From positions 119,301,593 through 119,365,592 of the forward strand of contig OX638130.1 in assembly GCA_951804985.1 (NCBI GenBank): a DNA stretch of 64,000 bases, written 5' to 3'. Source of the stretch: Dryomyza anilis (taxonomy: Eukaryota > Arthropoda > Insecta > Diptera > Dryomyzidae). The position numbers and the translations under genes were made by a program. The notes under the pieces are model-generated. The model had not been told where the DNA came from. It searched no databases and saw only the letters and a list, made by a program, of their open reading frames with translations. This document shows positions 40,901 to 52,900 of this stretch, one piece after another (the first letter of the stretch is position 1; each line of letters starts with the position of its first letter).

Positions 40901-43900
40901 TTTTTTGTGTTTTCTTTTGACAGTACTTGGTGCTTTGTTGTTGTGAGCAAGACATTCATTTGATTTTCAAGCAAAAAGTTGACGACAGTAAAGCAGCACA
41001 GATCTATTCAATGCAGTTTTGTTTTGTTTGTGTTTTGTTTTGACAGTACTTGGTGCTTTGTTGTTGTGAGCAACACATTCATTTGATTTTCATGCATAGA
41101 GTCGGCGACAGTACATGTCTTGAAATAAAATGAATGTCTTGAACTGGGTTTCAAATGCATTTGTGCAGACGCGTAATATAAGAAAGATCATTATTTTAAT
41201 ACGAAAAATTGTAATGAAAAAAAAATTAAGAAAATGAAAAAAAAAAAAAACTGAATAGAAAAAAAATCAAATTGTATGATAAATAAAAAAACCGAATTTA
41301 AAGAATTAAACCTAAACCGAGCGTTTTATCAATGTCACAGTTCAGAATTTTCAAAAATGGGTCACACTTGGATTGGTTTTTACTGTATAAAAAAATACTG
41401 GGATTTTTTTACAGAAAATCTAATGATGCCATTCGATTCACTGAATATTAAAGATTCATTGGTGAAATTTCTGTATTTTTGGAAATTCTGTAGCTCCTAA
41501 ACCGAGAAAACCTATGTAATAGCTGAAGAAATTAATAATTAAAAAACATAACATTTTATTCAACTTTTAATTTCTCCAATTGATCGGATCGTTGTACAAT
41601 TATTTCAATTCGCGTTTTTACCATTTTTTGGATTTTTGGTCAACATTTTTATTTTAGATATTCTATAGTGATACAAAAACGTTAGGATTTGTGATAAAAA
41701 CAAACATAACATAGTTTTATTATCATTATAGATATCGAGATGATATCAAAAAACTAAAACAAAAAAAAAATAAAAAGTTTCTAAAATTGTATTTTTTTTT
41801 CTAATATTAAAAACAGAAATTTCTTGAAATATCAAAAAAAAAAAATATAGAAAAGACAATAAAATTTTTTTCTAAAATTTCTAATATTAAAAATAAATTC
41901 TGAAATTAAAAAATGTTCCTATATCGTCGTTTTTAAAATTTTAAAAATGCCAAATATTTATTTACAAAAATCTTTATAAATATGTTAATTTTTAATCGAT
42001 GATCTCAATTTTGATAAGAAAATGTAAATCCATTATTTGATTTTTTAATTTTAAAAATCCATCATTTACTTTTTATTATAATATTAGTCTACAAACTCAA
42101 AAATTAAGTTTTTCATAAAAATGTTCTATGACGACGATATTTTAATATTTTTCTAAAATTTTACTCAAATTTCTATATTTTCTGATATTTTTTTTATAAT
42201 TTTGAATTTGTGTCTTCAGTTTTATTTTTTCATTAGATTTTTTATGTTTAATTTGTTTTTGTGTTATGGCTTTTACGTTTTTTCTTTTGTTTAAGCATGT
42301 TTGCATTTCTTTTATGGTTTTACTAATGTTGTTTTGTTTTTGTTTTTGATTTTGATTTTGTTTTTGCTTTTACTTTTGCTTTTGTTTTTCTTTTGCTTTT
42401 GTTTTTACTTTAATTTTGTTTTTGTTTTTGTTTTTGCTTTTGTTTTTGTTTATGCTTTTTTTTTTGCTTTTGCTTTTGATTTTGTTTTGGCTTTTGTTTT
42501 TGCTTTTGATTTTGCTTTTGTTTTTGATTTTGTTTTTGCTTTTACTTTTGCTTTTGTTTTTGCTTTTGTTTTTACTTTTACTTTTACTTTTGTTTTTGCT
42601 TTAGTTTTTGCTTTTTTTTTTGCTTTTGTTTTTGTTTTTACTTTTTCTTTTGTTTTTGCTTTTGTTTTTGATTTCTTTTTGCTTTTGATTTTGCTTTTGA
42701 TTTTGATTTTGCTTTTACTTTTGTTTTTGCTTTTGTTTTGATTTTGTTTTTGCTTTTCTTTTTGTTTCTGCTTTTGTTTTTGCTTTTGTTTTTGCTTTTG
42801 ATTTTGCTTTTGAGTTTTCGAGATTTCTTTTGTTTTTTCAAATTTATAAATTTTTTATAATTTAAATTTTTTCTAAAATTTTACTTAATTTTCAATATTT
42901 TCTAAAGTTTTTTTTATAATTTCAAGATATTTATATCATTTTATAAATATAATTTATATTTTATCATAACTTTATCGTATTTTTAAATCAAATTAAGTTA
43001 AATAAAAAATAACGTACAATAAATTACTAAATTGATTACATTTGTTTCATAACTACACAAAGCCTGCCCTGCGCCACAAAAGTATTTACGCCCCTTTGAA
43101 TGCTGTCAACACGTTGAAGTGAAAATAAAATTCGCATTTATAATGTTCAGAACTTCCGCCACGTCACGTTGCTAACTTTGTTTATAATAAAATTTAAAAC
43201 TATGCGTTGACCTACGGCCGAGCGGGCAGGCAGATGGACAGACCGAGGAACAAACAGACAGGATACCGGATGCATTGCTGCTGCCTGCTCGAACAGCAGC
43301 GCCGCAAATAGCTGCCATAAAAATCCACTTAAACTGTAGGCCGTGTTGCGCAAGACGTGCGTAGGCAACAACAGGAACAGCGAAGCCGCGGCATTAAGTA
43401 GCAGCGCAAAAACTTTTGCACACAAATTAAGCATTAACCCGGCATTAGAAGGACTAAACAACTGACTGAGTGACTGACAGACAGACTGACGGATGAACGG
43501 ACGCAAAGCTGTGAATGTTTCTGCTGCTACTACTACAGAGGCTGTTACTTTGACTGCTGTTGCTGCTGCTATTAATGTTGTTACTTTAGCTCTGTTGCTG
43601 CTACTACTGCTGCACGTTAATACGCTGCGGCTGCCTTTAACTTTTTGCCTCCACCTCTGTGCAGAGTGGCAACGTAGGCGCCGGCTTCCGTTGTGCGCAC
43701 ACAAACATCGCCGGAAGTCTGGCAGCACAGCGAAAAAGTTAATAACTCAAAGAGCGCAGAAAAAACGAACGCATTGGCCGCAAGTTAAGAGACAGCCGGC
43801 CAAATCAGCCGAACATTTTAAACTTCTGTTTGGAAACTTTTTCTTCGTTGGTTTTTTTTTTTATGACCCGCAGGTCGACGAACAGCTGTCAACGTTACGC

Positions 43901-46900
43901 AGTACCCGGCTGCGGTTAAACGGCGACGTGCTGCTATTGCTTTTGTGGTTTTTGTTAGGAATTTTTTGTATTTTTTTATATTTTTTTTGTAATAATTTAA
44001 TATTTATTTGAATATAATGTAAATGTACGTCTTCCGACACCTGATACTAATTCCAATTTCTCATTTTGTTTTTTTTTTTTAATTTAATAAATAGCTAAAA
44101 ATTGCATTGTGTCGGATTAGATGAATGTACATTGACACCTTCGAAATTGGATCTCAATTCCGCAATATAAGTTTTTTTGATATTAAAATATTAAATATAA
44201 AAAAAAATGAATACTATATAAAAAGACGCGGCTAAAATTACTTTTACGGTTTTCTGTGCTGTTATTTATTTGTTTTTGCTTTTTGTTTTTGTCGTTAATT
44301 TTTTTTGATTTTGTGTTTCTTTTTTTGGATTTAATTTTATTTTTTTATTATTTTTTTTTGATTTTGTGTTTTTGTTTTTTTTAGATTTATTTTTTGCGTT
44401 TGATGTTGTTCTTGAGTTTTTTCTTTTTAGTTTTGGGTTTTATTTTTGTGTTATTGCGATTCGTGTTTTGTTTTTGATTTTGTTTTTTCTTTTACTTTGA
44501 TTTTTGTGTTTTGGATTTTGCTTTGTATTTTTGATTTTGTGTTTTTGTTCTTGTTTTCGTATTAGTGTTTTGATTTTGTTTCTATCTTGTTTTTATGTTT
44601 TTGATTCTTCTCTTATTTTTGCTTCTATTTTTGTGTTTGTGTTTGGGCTTTTGTTTTTTTTATTTTTTAATTTTTTAATTTTATTTATTTTTTTATTTTT
44701 TTTTGTTTTTGTGTTTTTGCTGCTGTTTTGTTCTTTTAAATTTGATTTTGTGTTTTTTTTTGTGTTTGATTTTGTTTTTGGTTTTGTTTTTGGTTTTGTT
44801 TTTTTTGTTTCTTTTGTGTTTTTGATTCTTCTTTTATTTTTATATTGCTTTTGAATTTGATTTTTTGATTTTTCGTCTATATGATTGTTTTTTGATTTTG
44901 TTTTTGATTTGTTTTTGTTTTGGTGTTTTTGCTTTTTTTTGTTTTGGTTTGGTATCGGAATTCGGTACATTTTCGTAATATATTTTTTTATTATTATTTT
45001 ATTTTTTTAAAACATGTTGTTGGTTTTGCCATGTTGTAATATACCATTTAAAATATTAAGTTTTTTATTTATTTTTTTAATTTTTAAAATATTTTACATT
45101 TTTTAATTTTTCATATAATTTTTACAACATTTTTACATATTAATCTTTTATTTCGCTAATTTTTCACAATTTCTTGTTTTTCCGCATTTTGCCGGAAACG
45201 GAAACCGAATTTCAGTCTGAGTGATGTTCGCAAATTCGTTTGGCTGCCGTTACTGCTGCGCACGTGTGGCGCAGTTGGCAGCGGAAGCAGCAGCGGTTGA
45301 GCCAGAAGTTCTGCTAATTTGTGGTAAAAAGTACAACTTCATTATCGTCATCGTGCTCAACATGGAGTTGCATATGCAGCACTTACAAGAACAAGAAACA
45401 AAAAAAAAAATAAAAAATAAAAATTGTCGTAAAACAACTTTTTTTCGAAAAGTCAACGAATTAATTTAATAACATAAATTCACAGCCGCAGCTACTAAAC
45501 CGCATAAATTCTAAACTTCAATTTGCCAAAACCACACACGAAATCGTCTATAGAATTGCTTACCTCGCAGTGTTCTAAAATGTGTGCAACTTGTTGAAAT
45601 TCATTTTTAGGATATAACTTGAACTCCAACCGAACCGACAAAAATACATTTCGAAAGGTAAACGAAAAAAACAGTGCCCCTGTGTGAAAAATAAAATACT
45701 AAAACTTAAAAATGAAAGAAAAACCACAATTGCTAGTATTTTGTATGCTACTTGTTGTTAATACCAATTTTGAAATTAAAATTATGAATTAAATTTACAA
45801 AGATTTGCATTCAAATACGCTTGGCCAAAGCATTTCCGAATTACCATACATAATGATATAGATATATTTTTGGTTGAATTAAAAATTTGTGCATTTTGCG
45901 CGCCACAATAGTTTTTTCCGCGTTTAAATGTTTTTGCATGGTGTATGTTTTAAAGCCACCGGAGATCAATATATGGTTTAGTGTTATTTGCTATTATTAT
46001 GCATTGCAAAGTTATGAGTTATTTAGTGCAACTCTTAATTTGATGTTACTCATACGTAGTGTTGTACACGATAATTTAAAATCTTTTTATAGCGTTGAAA
46101 AGATATTTATTTTTTTATTTTTAATATATAATATAATACATTTTGCATAATATAAAAGTAGTTTTAAACTATATTTTTATTATTTAAATTTAATTTGTAT
46201 TTTTTTCGATTTTCAATTTTTGGTTTACAAATGTAATGGTCAGTTTTAAACAATATAAGGTGGACCAAACATAAAAATACCATAAAACAATTTTATACCC
46301 GATTAAAGCTTAAACTTTAAGATTTTTAATGCTATATCATTTTAAGATTTAAGTCGGAGCATTGCAAGGTAATGAGTGATTTGTGCAAGTACTATTGAAA
46401 ACTATCACTCATACGTCACGTGGCACAATACAGTTTTAAATGTATTTTATGCGTTACATTTAAAACACAATATATTGAAAATAAAATTTAATTATCTGTA
46501 TTTAAATTATACATAATAATAAATAATAATAATAATATAAAAAATATTATAAAAAATAATAATATAAAATAAAACTAAAAAAAAAATAAAAATAATGGTA
46601 TTGTTAATGCAATTTAAAGTCTCCAAACCTTAAAATTGAACAAAATAGTGTTATACTCAATTAAAGCTTGTACTTTAAGATTTCAAATGTTGTATCACTT
46701 TTAGTTTTAAGTTGTTGCATTCAAAAGTTATAAAGTGATTTGTTCAGGTACTACTGAAAATATCACACATACGTCACGTAGTACCAGACTGTTTTAAATG
46801 CATTTTATGCGCTACTTCAAAGCAATAATGTTGAAAAATAGAAATATAGAAAATAAAATTTTGTTTCCAACACAATAGCAGCATGTTCTGCAAAATTTAC

Positions 46901-49900
46901 ATCGGCAATGAACGACAGCAACAGCAACATTTGAGCATAAGTTGCAACGGCCACAAAAAATGGCAAAATTATGGAAATGTTTCGCTACAATGGCGGCTGC
47001 AACAGTCGCCAGCAACAAATGCCAAGTCCAGTGAAAAGGCGGCGGCGTAATTAAACAAAAGCATTGCAAAAAGCGGTAGAGGCAACATCTACCAGCAGCT
47101 AACAATTCACTGTCATTGCCGTTGAGTTTTCAGCAGTTTTTCTTTTTATTCTTTTTGATTTTTTTTTAAATTTTGTGTTGCGGTGTTTTCTACTTTGAGA
47201 CGTAGACTGAAAGCACCATCAAAGCAGCCATTTTCTGTTATGTTGCACGAAACATGGCGGCACACCTGACGCGGACGATACCGCATCTTTTAGGCGTTAC
47301 GCTGCATTGTTGCTGCACGTTGCAACCATGGCAATGGCTTTGGCAGCAGTAGCAATGGCAGGCAACTTTTCACGCAATTAAAATTGCACAATTTCAGCAG
47401 TTTTGCTGTCATTGTTGTTAGTCTTGTCGCTGCTTATGTTGCTGGTTATTGTTGCCATATCACGCCAACAACAGCTCGCCGCTGTGTAGCCAACAAAACA
47501 ATGCGAGTTTTTTTTTGTTTTCCTTTTTTTTTGAGAATTTTCGGCAACAACTGCGTTGAAAACTACTTTTGACGCAGCGCATAAAAGACTTGGTTTTATT
47601 TGCTAAGAAGTTTTATAGACTTTTGCCTTTGTGCTGTTTTTAGCTTTTGTTGCAATAGTTATTGTGCGAATTGTAGTCGGTGTTGTTCTTGTGCTTGTTG
47701 TCGACATTATTGTTGCTGTTGCTGCTGTTGTTGTTTGTGTTTCTAGTGCTGCTGCTGTTGCCGCATGTGTCCGCCCATGTTTTGTCATTAAAACTTTCAT
47801 TTTTATTTTTACTTTTTTGGGGGATTCGTTTTATTTCTTTCTCTCGATATTTTTTGGCTACTTGGCGCTCAAAAACTTTGCATCGTTTGTGGTTCGCATA
47901 AAGTTGCGACAAAAATGTTGCCGGTTGCAGACAAATCTTATCGGCCGCTAAACTTTGTCAGTGCTGCTGATTGCGAACATATTTGCATCGCATAATAAAA
48001 CAGAGATCGAAGGGCAGCGCAAACGATTGTCGTTGGCAATTGACGACAAAAACGAATATAAAACATTTAAGTGTTTTGTGGCGAATTTAATGCAATGGGT
48101 TATAGATTATTTTCGGAAACTCTTCTAAAAATTAAATTTAAATAAAACTGTTATATAGTAAAAACTTGTATACAGTATAAAGTCTTATACAGCAAAAACT
48201 GTTATACAGCAAAAACTCTTATACAGCAAAAACTGTTATACATAGACAATTTTATGCAATGAAAACTGTTATACAATAAAACTGTTATGCAGTAAAACCT
48301 TTTATACACTTAAAACTGTTATACACTAAAAATGTTATACATTAAAAACTGTTATAAAATAATTTTTATACAGTAAAAACTGTTATACAGTAAAAACTTG
48401 TATACAGTTAAAGCTGTTATACAGTAAAAACTGTAATACACTACAAATGTTATACATTAAAAGCTGTTATAAAATAATTATTATACATTAAAAACTATTA
48501 TACAGTAAAAAATGTTCTACAGTTAAAATATTTATACAGTAAAACCTCGTAACAAAATTTTTATATAGTAAAAACTGTCGTACGCTTAAAAACATTCTGC
48601 AGTAAAAACTTTTGTACGGTACAAACTGTTGTACAGTAAAAACTGCAAGACACTAAGAACTGTTATACATTAAAACTGTTACAATATATTCGTTATACAG
48701 TAAAAACTGTTATACAGTAAACAATTTTATACAATAAAAACTCTTATACAAAATTTGTATACAGTACCAACTGTCGTACAGTTAAAAACATTATACAGCA
48801 CAAACTGTTGTACAGTAAAAATTGCAATACACTAAAATCGGTTATACAATAAAACTGTTATAATATATTTGTTATACAGTAAAAACTGTTGTAAAACATT
48901 TCATAAAAAACTGTTGTACATAAAATATATAGTCCAAACTGTTGTACAGTATAATTCTAAAAAAAATCTTATATAATAAAAAAACTGTTTCCCAATTTGT
49001 TACGCAGTAAAATAGTTATGAAGTAAAAACATTTAGTTTTAAAAATGATATGCATTAAAAACTGTTATACTGTCAAAATTATTGTATTGTATATACGGTA
49101 GCAAACTGTCGTACAGCGAAAACTGTTGTGATATAAAAAACTGTAATACAGTCAAAAATATTGTCAAATCTGTTATACGGAAAAAAAACTTATTAAGTTT
49201 AAATCTGTTTTAAAGTTAAAGATGTATACAGTAAAAATGTTATACTTTTTTATAAATGGTATACCATTATCTGTTCTACAGTTTATATACAACTTTAATA
49301 CAATAGTTTTATATCTTTTGTATAACTCTAATACATCTTTTATACAACTGTTACAGTATTGTTATAAAATTTTTTTCAATTATTGTAATAAAATTAAACG
49401 ACATTAATACTACTGTTATACAGCTGTTATAGATCTGACATTCATCTGTCATATAACAGTTATATAACTTTTACAGAACTGCCATAAATATTTAATAGAA
49501 TTGTTATAGAACTATTATACAAATGTGACAAATGTTATTCATCTGTTATATAACTGCTATGCAACATTTATACAATTATTATATAACTGTTGTACAACTG
49601 TTATATAACTGTTATATAACTGTTATGCAACTATTATACAATTATTATACAACCGTTGTACAACTGTTATACATTTTTTACAACTGTTTTACATCTTTTA
49701 CACAACTTTATAAAAAATGTTATACAAATATTTTGCAACTGTTATACAACTCTTATGCAACTTTTCTACAACTGGTTTACAACTGCTATTCAACTGTTAT
49801 GCAATTGCTATAACACTGTTATACAACTTGTATACACATTTTATACAACTGTAAACATATCTTATACAACTGTTATACAACTCTTATGCAACTGTTATAC

Positions 49901-52900
49901 AACTGTTATGTAACTGTTATATAACTGTTATAAAACTATTATACATCTGTTATACATCTGTATATAGCGCTGTTGTATTAATATAATTTATTTTAAAATT
50001 AAAATTTTGAAACTTGAAATGAAATGAGAAATAATACGTAAGCAAGTGAATTTGCTTTAATTCAACTGAATTCTTACAAGATGTGCTCTCAAATACACGC
50101 GATACACTTTTCATGTTGTAAACAAAATATTTAATAAGCTGAAGCCTGGTTGCACATAAAAATGCAACTGAAGCGGCAGGAGCAGCAAAATTCCTGGGCC
50201 AAAATTAAAAGCCGCTTTGGCACAAGAAGCCGGCTCAGAGATCAGCGCAACAGCGGCGCCCGAGAATTCCAGGAAATGCAATGCAAATAAAATGAAAAAC
50301 GCAGGCCTTTGGCTGAAATAAAAAGGAGCTGGGAAAAAAAGTGGCACAAGAGGTTGGCGGCGCGTGTGGGCTGAAGCACAAAAAGGCTCAAGTTGAAGCG
50401 CATTAAATCATTTCCGCACTTGAGTGAGCGCTGCTGTTGCTGCTACTGCTGCTGCATGATGCATGAAGACACGCAGAAGGCATAAAGACAGCAACAAGAG
50501 TAGCAGTAATATAAACAGGAGCGGCAACAGCAAAATATTAAAAGAAAATCCACGCTTCGTTTGCGGAGGCGCACTAATGAGATGCCATTCAAAATCGCAT
50601 TTATCAGATGGAAAAAAAATATTTTTATTTTTAAATAACAACGTAATAAAAACACAAACATATTTTTGTTTCCACTTTAAATGGTTTTTGTAATACACAG
50701 CACAGCCAAGCCTATAAAATTTGCTAGAAAACTCCAAATTTGCATTTTTCGATTTTTTCACTTTTGTGCGTTTTTTTTTCTCCAGGACTTTTTTTCAACC
50801 AACATTTTTGAGCACTTTTCTGAATGACATTTTGTGGATTTTATTAAAATTAGTTTTAAAGTTGGCAGCACTTGAGGCCATTAATTCATTCGCACTGTCA
50901 AAGTTGACAGTCAGTCGTTGGTTGCGTGCGGCGTGCGTGTCGTATCGCCTGCCTCTCTCTGTTTGTTGAGTGCGTCTATGCTGTTGTCTCTTTTGCACTA
51001 ACAACCAACTGCCAACTTGACTGCACTCTTCAGTTGTCAGTTGGCAGTGACTGCCATTTATCTTACTTAAGATTTTTGCATATTTGAAGTTGCTGCTTTT
51101 TTTTGTGGGTTTCTGTTACTGTGTGGCAGCTTCTGCTAATTTGTTGAAGATGATTAATTTGTGCGGCGAAATATGACAAAGTGGCTGCTTGTTATGCGGC
51201 ATTAAAATATGTGGCAACACATTTTATGCGTTGCTGCAACTTTTCACCATTTGAAGTTGAGTTGTTTTTTTTTATAGCGGAACTTTTGGTTTTATTTTGT
51301 TGCATTAGAAAGTAGCTAAAAGTGTTTGAGACACATGTGCAAATTTTGTGATTGTCAACATTGTTGCAATAAGAGTTTAAAAATATATTTCAAATAATTT
51401 CGAATTAGTTAATGTTACTGCTATTTATGTTAATAAATTATAAAATGTTGCTCAATATTGCAACATGTTGCATCAACATTGCAACATGTTGCTGCAACAT
51501 TGAAACAATATTTGAAACATGTTCTTCAACTTTGCAACATGTTGCTGCAACATTGCAACATGTTGCTGCTACATAGCAACATGTGCTGTAACATAGCAAC
51601 ATGTTGCTGCAACATTGCAACAACATTTGAAACATGTTCTTCAACTTTGCAACATGTTGCTGCAACATGGTAACATGTTGCTGCAACATTGTAACATGTT
51701 GCTGCTACATAGCAACATGTGCTGTAACATAGCAACATGTTGCTGTAACATAGCAACATGTTGCTGTAACATAGCAACATGTTGCTGTAACATAGCAACA
51801 TATTGCTGTAACATAGCAACATGTTGATGTAACATAGCAACATGTTGCTGTAACATAGCAACATGTTGCTGTAACGTACCAACGTGTTGCTGTAACATAG
51901 CAACATGTTGCTGTAACATAGCAACATGTTGCTGTAACATAGCAACATGTTGCTGTAACATAGCAACATGTTGCTGTAACATAGCAACATGTTGCTGTAA
52001 CATAGCCACATGTTGCTGTAACATAGCAACATGTTGCTGTAACATAGCAACATGTTGCTGTAACATAGCAACATGTTGCTGTAACATAGCAACATGTTGC
52101 TGTAACATAGCAACATGTTGCTGTAACATAGCAACATGTTGCTGTAACATAGCAACATGTTGCTGTAACATAGCAACATGTTGCTGTAACATAGCAACAT
52201 GTTGCTGTAACATAGCAACATGTTGCTGTAACATAGCAACATGTTGCTGTAACATAGCAACATGTTGCTGTAACATAGCAACATGTTGCTGTAACATAGC
52301 AACATGTTGCTGTAACATAGCAACATGTTGCTGTAACATAGCAACATGTTGCTGTAACATAGCAACTTGTTGCTATAAGTTGATGTGTGATAAAAAACAA
52401 TGTGAAGCAAATAACATATTCTACTAAAATGTTGCGAATTATTTTAGCAACATGTATATGCAATATTTAAAATTTCAGAAATACACAAAATATTTTTTAC
52501 AGATTTTTAAAAATGCAGATTTATTAAAATAAAAAAAACAGTTTCGTTACTATAAAGTGGAATGTTGAGACTTATTGTTGCTTCAAGATTAAAAAATGTT
52601 AAATAAATATTATTTTCTTCTTATAAATTAAAAATTGAAAAAAAAACAAATAAAAAAGAAACTACATTTTGTGTTGAGACACTATGTTGCTGCAACATCT
52701 GAAATTTTCCATCAACATTTGAAAGCAAACTTTAAAAAATTAATATGAAGAAATATAAAAAGAAAAACAGAAAAATGAAATAAAACATGAGACACAATGT
52801 TGCTGCAACCTATGAAAAGTTTATTCAAGATTTAAAAAAACTGCTTATTTAATATAATTTGTCTAATAAAACAACAAAACGATAAAACAGACATTTCAAG

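Noticed and set aside
42301..42741. 146-codon plus frame rich in Phe/Leu, like a membrane protein
   Set aside because: It is the translation of the TTTTTG/CTTTTG simple array; the complementary strand gives an equally spurious Lys-rich frame.
43147..44011. Open frames of 193 (minus) and 172 (plus) codons in a GC-richer patch
   Set aside because: They overlap on opposite strands, are low in conserved-looking motifs, and contain Leu/Ala runs from GCT/CTG repeats; no domain recognised.
44504..44970. Hydrophobic plus frame and Lys/Asn-rich minus frame
   Set aside because: Simple T-rich repeat; no domain or splice context.
51526..52463. Three overlapping minus-strand open frames of 239-294 codons
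   Set aside because: They exist only because the 21-bp unit lacks stops and is a multiple of three; the heptapeptide repeats in all three frames cannot all be proteins and resemble no family.
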